Positions 1-13,561 of a stretch of DNA of 64,000 nucleotides are shown in pieces; within the stretch, counting starts at the first letter, position 1; each line of letters opens with the position of its first letter. The translations under genes and the position numbers were made by a program. Source of the DNA: Medicago truncatula (Eukaryota > Streptophyta > Magnoliopsida > Fabales > Fabaceae); assembly GCF_003473485.1 (NCBI RefSeq), contig NC_053042.1, positions 40,080,762 through 40,144,761 of the forward strand, written 5' to 3'. The notes under the pieces are model-generated. The model searched no databases. It was not told where the DNA came from and saw only the letters and a program-made list of their open reading frames with translations.

Positions 1-312
1 GGTGACATGAACTGTTATTTATATTATTGTTGTTTCTTTTCCATGTATCGGATTTTGGAACTTGTTGATGTGGAGCCTTTATTGTCTTTTGAATAATGTT
101 GTTGAATTAAGCTAAGGCCTTTAATGCCGTAGGCTGTTGTTGGATTTGAAAACTATTCCGCTGCTATGTTTTCATTTTTATCAAGTGGTTTAATTAAATA
201 GTTTCATATGCTATTTAAGAATTTTGATATTGCAATGTAGCATACCCGTTTCTGATGAATTACTCTGATGATTATTTGTTATTTATTTACTTTTGGGTAA
301 CGGGGTGTTACA
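1..312 (+). repeat. 3' part of a probable Gypsy-type LTR, cut by the window edge
   Basis: No coding potential is seen. The stretch ends in GGGTAACGGGGTGTTACA at 295-312, resembling the 3' end of legume chromovirus LTRs, which typically close in GGGGTGTTACA. No primer-binding site follows, so a solo or broken LTR is likely. The 5' end lies outside the window. The family call rests on memory of terminal sequence, not on an alignment. Confidence 0.35.
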
Positions 313-430
313 ACATCCATTCCCAAATTCCTCAACATAAAATCCATTGAAGTCCTTCTTCCCCAAAATTCTTAAACAATTATACCAAAAACTTTGAAAC
401 AATATTGTGTAGTGTAAACAATATTTTCAA

Positions 431-977
431 AGCTTAAATGCTTTTTTGGTCCCTTAAGTACTTAATTGATATCGCTTTAGTCTCTTAACTAAAAAAAATT
501 GTTTGAGTATTTAAGGCTTTTTTAGTCTCGTTTTGGTCCATTATGTTAGGTTTCCGTTAGGGTTTAAAAAAAAAGTTAACTCCTGGACACTTGTCATTGG
601 CTCTGTGTTTTATATTTTTTACAATTTTTTTTTTTCAGAAAAAAATTATTTTCTTACAAAAAAAAATATATTTTATTTAAAAAATAATCCCAAAGTTAAC
701 ATGTGTTACCTTGTCATTGGTTATGAGATTTAAAAAATAAATAAATATATATATATATTTTTTAATAAAAAAATAATATATATTTTTTTGTAAATTTTTT
801 TTTCCAGAGCCAATGACAAGGTGACACGTGTCCACACTTAACGTTGAATATTAAATCTAACAGAAGGGACCAAAACGACACTAAAAAAAGCTTAAATCGT
901 CAAACAATCTTTTTTTTAGCTAAGAGACTAAAACGATACCAATTAAATACGTAAAGGACCAAGAGAGCATTTAAGCC
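431..977. mobile_element. Foldback/MITE-type inverted-repeat element
   Basis: The two ends are inverted copies over roughly 110 bp: the left end carries 'cttaaatgcttttttggtcc' and the right end its near reverse complement. The arms also share the ACACTTGTCATTGGCTCT-type segment (587-604 versus about 803-820, diverged). Flanks are similar 10-mers, atattttcaa at 421-430 and atatttttag at 978-987, consistent with a decayed ~9-bp target duplication of the Mutator type. No transposase is encoded. The 66-aa ORF inside is low-complexity and not credible. Confidence 0.65.
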
Positions 978-1815
978 ATATTTTTAGACTACTCAACTTC
1001 TTCAAGTGTTAATTCGCTATTTTCAGACTCCAAGGAATGATCGATCTTTCCCATTGTTTTTAGCTCAGTATCTGCTCTATTTTTGCAAATTCATATTTGT
1101 TGGATTCTGGTTTTTAAGTTGGGATTAGGACACATTGGAGCTGCTTTAGCTATTGGAATTTCAACGTGATTTGGCTATTGAAATTTGTACGTGCGCTTTA
1201 GCTATATTTTTCTCCATCATGTCAAAAAACCAAGATTGTGTTTTCTACTCAAGCTTTACATAACCCACCGGAGTTCTGCAAATATGCTATTCCTTTTGGA
1301 CTCATGTTTTGGTAAACTATAATATCTCTTTAGTAAAATAATGCTGCTTTATTTCATTTTAATCTTCTTTTACTAATTTCAATCTTCATACAATATTGTG
1401 TAGTTTTGGATGGTGGTCCTCTGAGTTTCTTATATTAATTGTCGGGCTATGATCTAATCATCAACTTGAAACCTCGGTTCTTTCTATTTCAATTTATAAT
1501 GCATTGTCCAAAGGGTGAACTATATGCATTTAGTCCCTATTATAAAATTGTAGATTGCCGTCAATAAATTCTTTGATTTTTATAGAGTATTTTAAACTGA
1601 TCTTTTAACATGAAAATCTTTGATCATTGATAACCGACAAAAATGTAGGTTATTATCTTCAATTTTACCTCTAAATCAAGTTTCTTTTGAGTGATTGCAT
1701 AACATATTTCTCCTTATTTTGTGTTTTGAATTGTTTTACTATGCTGATCTCCTCTGCAATTTATTGCATGTTTTTTTGAACATTTGACTTGCTCCGAGTA
1801 TGTTTGGTTATGCAG
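978..1815. other. Intergenic, nothing recognised
   Basis: AT-rich sequence without a credible ORF, RNA gene or clear repeat structure on either strand. Confidence 0.5.
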
Positions 1816-2960
1816 GAATGGAGACGGATAAAAGGAAGGTCACGAGAAAGCTTTCAAGTGGACATATACATGTTTTGTTGAAGTTTGCTGATGGATTCTT
1901 GCTGGCCAGAAGGCGCTAGAAACATGCTTCAAAGGCGCCAAACACCAGAAGAAGGGCGCTAGGCGCTAGCAAACCACTTCAGAGGCGCCAGCTCTCTGGA
2001 AGTGGGCGCTAGGCGCCCATGCAGCAGCGCAGCGCTGCGATTGTTCGTGTTTCTCAAGCTGTGCACCGGCGCTAGGCACCCTAGTCGGGTCAAAGCGCCC
2101 TGTGTTGGGCCTGTTATGCTATAAATACGTTTTTATCAAATTGGAACGGGCTGTTGAATGAATTTGGAGTGGAGAAACCTGTGACCTAGCAGACAAGACA
2201 CAAAGGAGGCGGCTTTCAACACCATTGAAGGAGATTTATCAAGAATCGTTCATGGATCGTTCTTGTAATTCTTCTTTAATCTCTTTCTCTTGTTTATTTG
2301 CTATGAATAACTAAACCCTCCGTTGTTGGGGATGAGTAGACCTAGATGATTACATTTGTCATGTGATTGGATTATGATTATTGATGAAACTTATTGAATT
2401 GTTTTTCTTATCTCCATGCTTAATGCTTTTATTGATTGATCACCTTTAAATTGATTTACGGTTTATATTGTGAAACGGAAGTTGAATTTATAAACGCTTT
2501 GAGATAAGAAATTCTTGCCTTTGTAATCTAGGAATAGATGCAAACCCTTGAAACCACTTGAAAATTCTTGTTCATTCATGCTTAATTCTAATCTTAAATT
2601 CACTAAGGAATTAGGAGTTGTTTTAGAATTAATGGTTTTGTCACTAAGGAATTAGGGCAAGAATAAATTAGAGAATTCGGTAATAATTCGATAAGTTGAT
2701 TCAATAGTTATATTCGAGTTACTAACTTAAGATAGTCATCTAGCGAACCTCATCCTCAACAATTTTCTTATTATAAAATTCAAACAAATTTTCTTCTGTT
2801 AATTTACATTATTGCTATCAAACAAATCTCGTACCTTTTTGTTCAATTAAGTAACAAGTATTATTCGACAGTATAACGCGATCCTTGAGTTCGACACTCG
2901 GTATTACCGTTTTAAATTTACTACTTGAACGATTTCGTACACTTGCGAAAACCGTTATCA
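1816..2960 (+). repeat. Probable solo LTR of a Gypsy-type retrotransposon
   Basis: This looks like U3-R-U5 of a long LTR. A GC-rich tract with repeated GGCGC motifs (1,905-2,095) is followed by a TATA-like ctataaatac at 2,120-2,129 and a long AT-rich leader-like region. It ends in 'aaaaccgttatca' near 2,960, a CA terminus. No gag or pol follows, since the next recognisable sequence is an unrelated Helitron helicase, so a solo LTR or truncated element is the best reading. The 5' boundary is uncertain because no clear TG start or target duplication was found. Confidence 0.4.
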
Positions 2961-3400
2961 ATCATATTAGCTAGCTAGATTGGATTCATCATCAAGTTAG
3001 TTCTTAAAATTGTTTTGTAGGGACTTTTATATATTATGTGTCATGGAATAATATGATTGAAATTATTCAAATGTATGGTGAATTTAGTTCATGAAACGGA
3101 AAATCTTCCAAAATATTAATAGCTTAGCCTGCTTGGAGCCACGTTATAGGCACCAAACTCACATTTATTTAGAAGCTTGAATTCTTAGAATCTGAAGATT
3201 CACGTCGATAACACATTGGGACATGAGAAATAGATCGCGACGTACATCCAAACGTATGGTAATTCTTTTGTCTGACATGGTATAATAAGATTTAGTGCGT
3301 GTCTGGAAAATTAAATTCCATAGTCAAAACTCACGTCCAGGAAATATGAATTCACTACTGATAAACTACATCAATCTGAGAAAGTATAGGGATGCAACTT

Positions 3401-4766
3401 TTAAACATTGTCAAAAACTTCCCTGTAAACCACATTTGATGCCGATGTGCACAACTTGTTATCCTCGTCCAAAGTCAAAAACTTCAGACCCTTTCTTGAA
3501 GTCACTATGGATACCGCAACATACAACTGGCCATGAGTGAATACAGGCCTAGGAAGATAGATTCCTACATCTGAAAGTGACTGCCCTTGGCTTTTATTTA
3601 TAGTCATTGCAAAGCATATAGACAAAGGAAATTGGATCTCCTTTCAAACTTAAACGGTAGGCCTGGATCACTTGGCACCAAATTCATGCTAGAGATCAAA
3701 ACCTTGTCTCCAACATTAGTTCCAGTTAACACAGTGGCACCAATTATACTCTTTCCCAATACATCTACCCTGAGTCTTGTTCCATTACACAATCTGTTGG
3801 CCTGATCAATGTTCCTCGTTAGCATTACTGGGACCCCCAACTTCAGTGTCAATTTATGATTTGGAAGCCCAGAGCATTTGATGTCATTTAGAAACTCAGT
3901 TGTGAACCATTCCCCTTGCATGTCACTGTTTTTATCTGATATACAGGTAGAGTCACAGCTGTAGTAATGTTTTTCTTCACCAGGAATCTTTGAGAATACA
4001 AAGTCATTAACCTGTTGCACAGATTCTAAAGTAGGAGCAAGAATTCCATGCTTCTGAAAGTAGTTTGGTGTGTCAGCGTTTTGTAGTAAATTAGGATACG
4101 CAAAATTAATCAATGACTGTAATGGATCCTCGGAATCTTGAATTAGTAGGTCTTCTGGTATCTGTATTTTAGTTTCACCATTTTCATCTGCGTCTGGACT
4201 TCCATCTCCAATACCAAGGATCCATGACGCAAATTATTTTACCTCTTCCTGGTCTGCATTATTATTCGCTGTGCTTAGCCCCATGTTCATTGTAAGTCGC
4301 AACACCTCACAACGCCTCCAAACCTTAGATGCGTTTACTGCGGAACTTACAATTTGTTGCCTTGTCGCTACCCTTACGACGGGTAGAACTTGCCTGAAAT
4401 CACCTACTAACACAAAAACCTTTCCTCCAAATGGTTTGGTCTTGTTATCCTTATTTTCAGACCCCATTACATTTCTTAATGTTTTGTCCAAAGCCACAAA
4501 ACAGAACCTGTTCATCATCGGTGCCTCGTCCCATATAATTAGTTTGGTGTGGAGAAGAAGGTTAGCTCTGGGAGTCCCTATTGTAATATTGCATGTAGAG
4601 TCCTCTTTGATAAGGAGGGGGATTGCAAATGTTGAGTGGGCTGTCCGTCCTCTAGGCAGAAGAAGAGATGCAATGCCACTTGAGGCGACATTGAGGACAA
4701 TTAAACCCTGCGATCTAATTGCCGCGGACAATGTAATGTTTTCCCGGTACCTCCGTAGTAAAAAAG
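3401..4766 (-). pseudogene. Helitron PIF1-type helicase remnant (C-terminal part of RepHel)
   Basis: Reading the minus strand from 4,766 down gives the helicase C-terminal domains of a Helitron Rep/helicase. A Walker A stretch GGTGKT lies near 4,738-4,760. The main frame then gives SAAIRSQG, IIWDEAPM (Walker B), LVGDFRQVLPV and, near the end, TINKSQGQS and LYVAVS. It is broken three ways. Walker A is out of frame with the rest, consistent with a short deletion near 4,735. There is an in-frame TAA at 4,234-4,236, after which homology resumes in the same frame. A one-base frame change lies near 3,615, between 'FLCLYALQ' and '[10 protein letters not shown]'. The N-terminal Rep (HUH) nuclease and the Helitron ends were not found. 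Family identity is confident; it is not functional. Confidence 0.85.
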
Positions 4767-4866
4767 AATTGTACTTAAATTTTCCGCGGGCTACTTCGAT
4801 TTATAGTAAAAAAAATCATTTTTTTCTAAGAATGTCTAACAAACTTGTTGCCGTCACAAAAAATTA

Positions 4867-5473
4867 AATAATCAATCCATTATAAGATGGCTATTTATTC
4901 TCAATCTCCATTTATAATTGAATTAACCTATTTTTTAAAATATAAATTATAATATAAATGATATATATGGTTACAAATATAAATATGGAAAATTATTGAA
5001 ATCCAAATGCTTGAGAATGCTTGGTTTCTCAAGAGTGTGTTTCTCAAGGGCGCCACATGTCACTACAATATGAAGTGAAAAACACTTCCATATTGAAACT
5101 TGAAAAATAGGTCTCAAATTTATATAATATATAGATAGATAGATGTTCTTGATGCTTTGACAGATTTGAAAGAACAAGCCTCACGCATTCGTGTTCCTAA
5201 GTTTTGTTATAGTTAACCATTGCATACATATCAATACACAACTTTGACGTTAATATATTTAATTATACGTATTAACAATTATAAAAATTTAATATTTTGA
5301 AAATATTCATTGAGACAAATCTACAATATTTTACATACTAATAGTTGTATTTATATTATTTACAAAATATGATTAAAGTAAACTATATGAATAGTGCATA
5401 TTATAAAATTACACATCTATTTTAAAATGGAGGGAGTATTATCAATGCTTAAAGCAAGGTTCTCTTTCGGTTA
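4867..5473. other. Intergenic AT-rich stretch
   Basis: No credible gene. At about 5,428-5,440 an 'aaaatggagggagta' motif resembles one terminus of a Stowaway-type MITE; no partner end was identified. Confidence 0.4.
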
Positions 5474-5482
5474 TAGATTATA

Positions 5483-5983
5483 GGGTTAAATATGTTTTTG
5501 GTCCCTATAAATATACCAACTTTTCGTTTTAGTCCCTCTAAAATTTTCCTTCAACTTTTAGTCCCTAAAAAATTTTCGATCTTCACTTTTGGTCCCTCCT
5601 TTAAAGTAAACTCTTATGTATAATTCATATTTTTTAATAAAATTTTACAGAAAAATTCATAATATTATAAGAATCTTTCCCAAAAAAATGTAGAATTTTT
5701 TAACAAAATATGAATTTAATATAAAGTTTTCTATTTTTGATGGTTAAAAAATCATATTAAATTTATGTTTTGTTAAAAAATTCTAATTTTTTTGGGGAAA
5801 GATTTTTACAATATTCTAAACATTTATGCAAAATTTCATTAAAAAATACTAAAATAAACTTAAAAATAGGGACCAAAAGTAGTGATTGAAAATTTTATAG
5901 GGATTAAAAGTTGAAGGAAAATTTTAGAGGGACTAAAACGAAAAGTTGATATATTTGTAGGTAAAAAAAAACATATTTAACCC
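5483..5983. mobile_element. Mutator-type MITE with perfect 9-bp target duplication
   Basis: The element starts GGGTTAAATATG and ends CATATTTAACCC, with inverted arms of about 110 bp containing repeated 'ggtccct / agggacc' blocks. It is flanked on both sides by TAGATTATA (5,474-5,482 and 5,984-5,992). A 9-bp duplication with long inverted repeats is the hallmark of Mutator-like elements. No transposase is encoded, so it is non-autonomous. It sits at the left edge of the Copia relic that follows. Confidence 0.85.
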
Positions 5984-5992
5984 TAGATTATA

Positions 5993-7170
5993 TTACTGAA
6001 TTGAAAATTCTTTGGGATAAATTGGAAAGTTATCGTCCCTTTACCAATTGCACTTGTCACTATTATCAGTGTATGCGTAATGCCAGAGAATTCATGGTGA
6101 AGGAAGTGATTCAATTTCTAACATGTCTTAGTGATAAATTCTTGGTGGTACAAACTCCAATTCTTTTAATGGAACCCTTACCTAGTCTTAATTGTGTCTA
6201 TTCTTTAATCTTACAAGACTAAAGTAAAACCTACTTCTAATGATTATAAAATTCTTATCAATACCATTGATGCTAAGAGGTTCTCTAGTAAAGGAAAAAC
6301 CTCCTTGAATTATGGCCACACTGCCTACATGAGTATGGTTTGAACATATTGTGGGAGAAAAGGTCACAACCGTTGATTCCTTAGTCTGCCATATTGCACT
6401 TTAGATTATGTCATCTTTCTGGTGGAAGAATTATGTTAATGAACAAATTCTTTACCTTTTTTTCTAGTCATGATCACATGCTTGTTTGTGATACCTGCCA
6501 TTTTTCTAAACACAAGAAGCTTCCTTATACGACAATTCATAGCAGAGCTACTTTAATGCGTTGTTATATTTGGGGTCCCTTGTCTGTTATCGCTATTCAT
6601 GGTCATAGATGTGTTCTCACAATCTTAGATGATTATTATAGATTTGTATGGTTCATTTCAATGAAAAATAAATCAGAAGTTCCTTCTCATGTGCAAGATT
6701 TTGTTGTTATGATAGAAAATCAATTTGATTCCAAGATTTAAATCACACGTTCCGATAATGGCCCTTAATGTTCTCTTACACAATTTTATCAATCCAAATG
6801 TTCATCGTACATTTTATGTTTGCAAAGCCCTTTTATTTCATTATCAGCTTCCACCTTCATTTTGGTCTTATGTTGTATCACATGCAACACATATCATTAA
6901 TACAATTTCCATTCCTTTACTTCATAATAAGTCTCCTTACCAACTTTTGTATGATAATATTCCTGATTTACACACTTTGAAAGTTTTGGTTCTTCATGTG
7001 ATTCTTCAACTCTTGCTGCACATAGAACAAATCTTCAACCTAGAGCTAGAAAATGTTTATTTCTTGGTAACAAGTCTGGCGTCAAAGACTTTGTTCTTTT
7101 TGACATTCACCCTAGAGAGATTTTTATCTAAAAAAATGTTGCTTTTCATGATAACATTAGTACAACAAGT
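5993..7170 (+). pseudogene. Ty1/Copia retrotransposon relic (gag and integrase pieces)
   Basis: Fragments in shifting frames match Copia polyproteins. Gag-like text (WDKLESYRP, then a FLVVQTPILLMEPLPSLN-like segment) lies at 5,996-6,222. Pre-integrase/integrase text (DTCHFSKHKKLPY, WGPLSVIAIHG, LDDYYRFVWF) lies at 6,394-6,741. An integrase tail follows to about 7,170. Several frameshifts and stops separate the blocks, and reverse transcriptase and RNase H are absent. It is an old, truncated, non-functional copy. Confidence 0.75.
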
Positions 7171-7199
7171 GACACAAACAAGACTGAACACTAGTACAA

Positions 7200-7480
7200 C
7201 TATGTTCGCAATTATGCAGGATTTGGAGCATAGCCGTCAAGCTATTTTGGCATGCATTCTTTGGCATGTATGGAAGCAAAGGAACACTGTATTCTGGCAA
7301 AATGAAACTTTGACCCGAGCAACAGTTTTTAAGAGAGGTCTGAACCTCCTAGTGAGTTGGCAAAATGCCTAGGAAAGCTGCAATAGAGTGGCTATACAGC
7401 AACTACAAATCGACAACACAGTTTGGAGGAAACCAAGTACAAGTTGTTACAAAAGTGATGTCTATGTTGCTTTTTCCAAT
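7200..7480 (+). pseudogene. LINE-type RNase H domain fragment
   Basis: Translated segments such as LWHVWKQRNTVFWQNE and VFKRGLNLLVSWQNA resemble the linker and RNase H start of plant non-LTR retrotransposon polyproteins. The frame shifts near 7,368. It abuts the Copia relic, so the long ORF across 6,725-7,372 is a chance fusion of two dead elements. Confidence 0.5.
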
Positions 7481-7604
7481 TCAAGAAACAAGGATGGAAT
7501 TGATGATTAAGGGTGTTTTGTTTTGGAAAAAAACAGAATGGATCTCACCATTATTGAGTGTCGATGAAGAAGAAGCGATATATATGTTTACTTTATGCTT
7601 TTAG

Positions 7605-8190
7605 ATGGGTTAATGAGTTGCACATCAAAAGTGTTACTTGATGGCTGATAGCTGCATTTGCAATAGAAAGATGGATATGATGATTGATATCAAAAAATCA
7701 ATTCAAATTTAACGGCATATATTTAGTTCGGAGCGAATATTTATATTTTTATAAAAATTATCGTCCAAATCAAACTACATGTAATTTTTAATTTAAATAA
7801 GATGACAATTTGTCTCATACCTGATTTAAACCGCATCGGGTTAGTCATAAGGCTAAACACCTTATTAGCACCGGCACCTCAAGTATAAAATACACTGTAA
7901 ATAATAAAAACCGTAGATTTAGAATATAGACTTATATTTTTCTCAAAAGTTTGATATCAAAACACATGATTTTGTTATCCACAAATACCTTAAATCATAT
8001 AAAAATGATTCCATCCACTATTTAATTTTAAAAACCACATATTTTTAGTTTTTATTTAAACATAAATATTGTATTTTAGTTATTTGTAAGAAGAACAATT
8101 ATTATCCAAAGACAGGGGGTGTATAAATAAAATAGGTGGTGCAAATAGAATATAAACAAACAAACTTACAAAAGTGTTTTTAATTTGGGG
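7605..8190. other. Intergenic region upstream of eS24
   Basis: No gene recognised. The last part is the distal promoter region of the eS24 gene. Confidence 0.5.
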
Positions 8191-8192
8191 CT

Positions 8193-8212
8193 AGCCCATT
8201 CAATTAGGGTTT
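8193..8212 (+). promoter_or_regulatory. Site II and telo-box promoter elements of eS24
   Basis: AGCCCA at 8,193-8,198 is the reverse complement of TGGGCT, a site II element. TTAGGGTTT at 8,204-8,212 is a telo-box. This pairing is characteristic of plant ribosomal protein promoters. Both lie about 120-135 bp upstream of the start codon. Confidence 0.7.
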
Positions 8213-8329
8213 ATTATAAATTTAGGTTTCATTCACAATCCTCATTTCATCTTCTCAACCTGTGTGTGTGCAGCCGCCTTGCTAAGTAGTGGGAGTGCAT
8301 CTCTATCACCGGCGCCGAAAATCATAACC

Positions 8330-10346
8330 ATGGCAGACAAGGCAGTGACAATCAGAACCAGGAAATTCATGACAAACAGGCTTCTCTCCAGGAAGCAATT
8401 TGTGAGTTTTCTTTTCGTTTTTCTTCACAAATCCTAATTGAAATCAGATCTCGTAGACTCTAATTTATTCAACTCCATTGTGATTTTATGCTTATTTTAC
8501 AACAAAAACGATTCTTTTTATTTTATCATATAACTAGATTGATAATTACGGTTTTCTATCATGTTTTTTAATGTGATTCAGATAATGAGTGTTTTCTATT
8601 ATGTTATTGGTTGAGATTCTTACGTTTTTTTCTGGGTTGCAGGTTATTGATGTTCTTCATCCAGGGAGGGCAAATGTATCCAAGGTACCTATGATTATCA
8701 TTTGATGGTTGATAATTAGGGGTTAGTTTTGATTTGAATGAATGTTAGGTTAGATTGGTTTATGTCATATAGTTTTTAGTTTTTAGAATTTATGTTGGTT
8801 TATAGAAGCTGAAACTGAATTACCTTTTGTGTTTGGTGTGAAGGCTGAGCTAAAGGAGAAGCTTGCAAGGATTTACGATGTGAAGGACCCAAACACTGTT
8901 TTTGTGTTCAAGTTCAGAACTCATTTTGGAGGTGGCAAGTCCACTGGTTTTGGTTTGATCTATGATTCTGTTGAGAATGCAAAGAAATACGAGCCAAAAT
9001 ATAGACTTGTTAGGGTGAGTTAATTCTATCTCTTTTCTTGGATTCACTTTGTAACTTTTCTTGTCTGCTGTGATCTTTGTTTAAATTAAGATTACCTTAT
9101 ACATGTTATTATTCTTTTATTTTTCATTGAGTGTAGTGCTTCATGTGTCTGTCATTCACAGTATTTATTTGTTCATGATGTTTGTTGCTGACAATGTGTA
9201 TTCTTAAATTAATACTGTAGTATGCAACATAGACATTGAGAATAAATATTTAGATGTCTGTTATATTGAAATAATATGATGCCTTGAAGTCTGGAATGGC
9301 TTGAACATGAAGCACTTGAAATTCTCGATTATGCTGACGAGGTACTGGCATATAGAATAATAGAAATTTAAGACAAATGCGTAATCACATTTATTGGTAT
9401 GTGTGAATTCTATTCATTTGGCACGAAGAAGTTTTGGTTTTTCGTTCTGATTCCTTTTTTACTTGTGGGATATGGAGTAATACTGAAAAACAGGTTAAAA
9501 TACTTTTGTTGACACTGTTAAGGACACGCCTTGGTTGTGCATCTAATGATTTGCTTGCGTTCTACTTTTGTTAACTCTGTTCTTATGTTTGATGTTGCAC
9601 TTCCTTTTGATTTGAGGGGAAATGATTTGGTTTGCTATTTTTTGTGGTTGTTAAAAAGTTTCTGGTGCTTTTATAAGCCTTCACTACAACATGTTTAATT
9701 AGTTTGTTTCTTAAGGGAGTCCTTTTCCACTCTTCATTTAATTTTAAATGCATATTTTGTCCAAACTGTTTAATTTCTTGTGTAGATTTATTCTTTATTT
9801 TCTCGCGTAGTTTAGATATAAGTTCATTGAGCAATTTTCCTATAATTATCTACCCATTTGTCCAATGCTGTCTGCGTCTGCCTTCAATTTTTAAATAAAA
9901 TGATTTGCTTGGAGAATTTTGTTATTGATGATAGTTATTTTGTTTTATCCTTTCCCTTTGGGCACATGTTTTACTAAACTCTTTCATTTCCGAAATTTGC
10001 GAAGGGCTTATTATCTTGTAAATTTAGTTGATTAATGATTCTTCCCATTCAGTTAAATTTGCATTTTGGCTCTGTTCTTATGTTATTGAAAATTATAATT
10101 CATTTTCTTTTCTTCTATTGCAGAATGGACTTGATACTAAGGTTGAAAAGTCAAGGAAGCAAATGAAGGAAAGAAAGAACCGGGCAAAGAAGATCCGTGG
10201 AGTAAAGAAGGTAAATCATATGTTCTGTGTTGATAATTTTTCATTTTATACATTTTGCTTTGTAAAACTTTGGAAGTATAATCTCTTTCATTGTGTTTTT
10301 GCAGACCAAGGCTGGAGATGCTGCCAAGGCTGGCAAGAAGAAATAA
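8330..10346 (+). CDS. RPS24: 40S ribosomal protein eS24 (RPS24), five exons, complete
   Basis: Exons are 8330-8401, 8643-8684, 8844-9014, 10124-10210 and 10305-10346. All have GT-AG borders and an uninterrupted frame, giving 137 aa. The protein starts [19 protein letters not shown] and continues [14 protein letters not shown], then [20 protein letters not shown]. It ends in a lysine-rich tail ([21 protein letters not shown], residues 117-137, given in two exons). This matches plant eS24, an RNA-binding component of the small ribosomal subunit needed for 18S rRNA maturation. Length is close to the Arabidopsis protein (about 133 aa). The start is fixed by the context ACCATGGC. The upstream site II and telo-box pair fits co-regulation with other ribosomal protein genes. 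No defect is seen. Confidence 0.97.
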
Positions 10347-11100
10347 GTTCTGTCATTTTGTTATGATATCAATGTTATTTTGCTGTTGGTAGTTTCTTAA
10401 GGCTATTATATAGTCTTAGTTTTTTCTAGAATGGAGGATTTTATTTGTCTTTTGTACTTTAATTGTTCTTCACTTATATGTTTAAGATTGAGTGCCAGCG
10501 TGACCAATTTTGAGAATTCTGTTGAACAATTTTTATGCTTTTAATCAGTTAATTGATCGTGATACTTAATCTCCTTTTTGGCTTGGTTGAATGGTTTGAT
10601 GATTGCTATGCAAGTATTTTAAAGCTCTATAGGACAGTTTTCATTTTTGCTTTGGTATTGTCGTTTTGAATATGTAAGATAAAAATTGTATTTTCAAAAT
10701 TGTTTCAAACCCATGAATCACTTAAAATGCATGTTGTTGGTGTTTCTATGCCCCCTATTTTCTCAGTATTTTCTGAACAAGAGCAACAGCTCTTCCATTT
10801 AAACTAGCAATTTCTATAATACAAAACTTTGTAAATTCTCTAATTCTTTTCTGTTATCCAAAAGGATCACAAAGTTTTGTTATATTGCTCTTGTTCTTTT
10901 ATATTCTCTGTTAACACCATAAATATTCGTTATGTTATGTTCATCAACCATGTTAAAGTGTTCAAAAAATCCACATTTTAAAAAGAATGTTCATCAATGA
11001 AATCAGTTCACTTGGCTTCTAAAAAGTATAAAGCTTGAATAACGTTTTGAAAATTCTTTAAAAAAACCAAAAGAATAAGATTTCCTCATTTTATTGAGTT
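10347..11100. other. 3' UTR of eS24 and intergenic sequence
   Basis: The first ~200 bp are the likely 3' UTR. No further gene is recognised. An imperfect inverted repeat around 'acaaaactttg / caaagttttgt' (10,820-10,880) may be a minor foldback. Confidence 0.4.
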
Positions 11101-11105
11101 CATCG

Positions 11106-11340
11106 CCGCGGATGGACTAGTCTAATTTTCCATCAGGAGAGCCCCAACCAGAGAAGGTAGAAGGTTCCATGGCAACTGAGCTAGCAGAAGGAAGCTCGGA
11201 ATTAAGGCTTGCAACGTTGCTGCGCTCAATAAAGCTTTGTCTCCGCTTTGAAAAGGCATCAACTCCTGTGATGATCCAATCACATTTGAATTGGTAAGAC
11301 CAAATTGTGATGATCCAATCACTATGTTACAAAGTTTTTC
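11106..11340 (-). pseudogene. Possible 3' fragment of a CCCH zinc-finger-type gene
   Basis: On the minus strand, SSQELMPFQSGDKALLSAA is followed, after a frame change, by ASSVAMEPSTFSGWGSPDGK and then LD, a stop, and a GDELNK-like tail. The WGSPDGK…GDELNK ending resembles the C-terminus of plant tandem CCCH zinc-finger proteins. No zinc finger is present, so at most this is a decayed tail. The assignment is from memory of family endings and is weak. Confidence 0.3.
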
Positions 11341-12140
11341 TTCTTCTAAAGAATATTGTTTGTTTATCGTTTTTTTTATGGTAAAAATGATTATTATGGT
11401 AAAGATGTAAAATATATAAAGGATAATGAAAGGGAACAGTAAGAGATAAATGAGAGGGGAGAAAGGGTTTGAGTGTAGATGAATCAATTTTGTTTTCCGG
11501 GTTTTTTAATTGAAGGAGTAGAAGATGATGACGGGAGTTTGATGACAGAGAGAAATAAAATCGTGGGAGTGAAATGAAAATTAGGGCATTTTTCCCAAAG
11601 ATAAGAGGGAAGAAAGGGTATAAAAGGAGAGTAAAGAGGATGAATCAATTTTTTTTCTCCAAAGGAAGGAGAGTTTCAATCTATAAATTTAAAAATTTAA
11701 ATATGGACGAATTGTCCTTGTGTTTGTAAAGGTAGCCTAAGTCTCACCAATACGAATAACCATAAACACAAATCAAAACCCGGGTACAATTTTCCCGTTT
11801 TGGTATGATAAACTCAATAACTATCAAACAAATCATTCATAAATTTAAGCATCAACGATCATTTTTGTATTACCTCAAGTCAAACATACAATACTCAACA
11901 AGAAAACATTAATACTAACAATAGTAAGTGCATCTTTATTGTAGTCATCAATTCTCAAAGGAGTCCACAAACATATTAACGATGAGGCACACATATTTGT
12001 TATGCTGCTAATATTTCACTTGTTCTACTATAATAACACCCAAGAAGTAGTTTTAATTAAAACAACTTAAATAGTTCTTTCTGATAGTAAACTGGATTTT
12101 CCTGAACAAGTGTAACTTGTATACTCTTTTACCATGATGG
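11341..12140. other. Intergenic and 3' flank of the minus-strand deaminase gene
   Basis: No gene recognised. A 'gatgaatcaattttttt' motif occurs twice (about 11,478 and 11,639), suggesting a small local duplication. The last ~150 bp are the likely 3' UTR of the neighbouring gene and resemble the 3' flank of the copies at 22,076 and 38,771. Confidence 0.4.

Positions 12141-13561
<1,421 letters not shown>

Noticed and set aside
4271-4867. 198-codon plus-strand ORF
   Set aside because: It is the antisense shadow of the Helitron helicase remnant, which shows clear motifs on the minus strand.
6725-7372. 215-codon ORF as one gene
   Set aside because: It fuses the Copia integrase tail and a LINE fragment by chance; neither half is complete.
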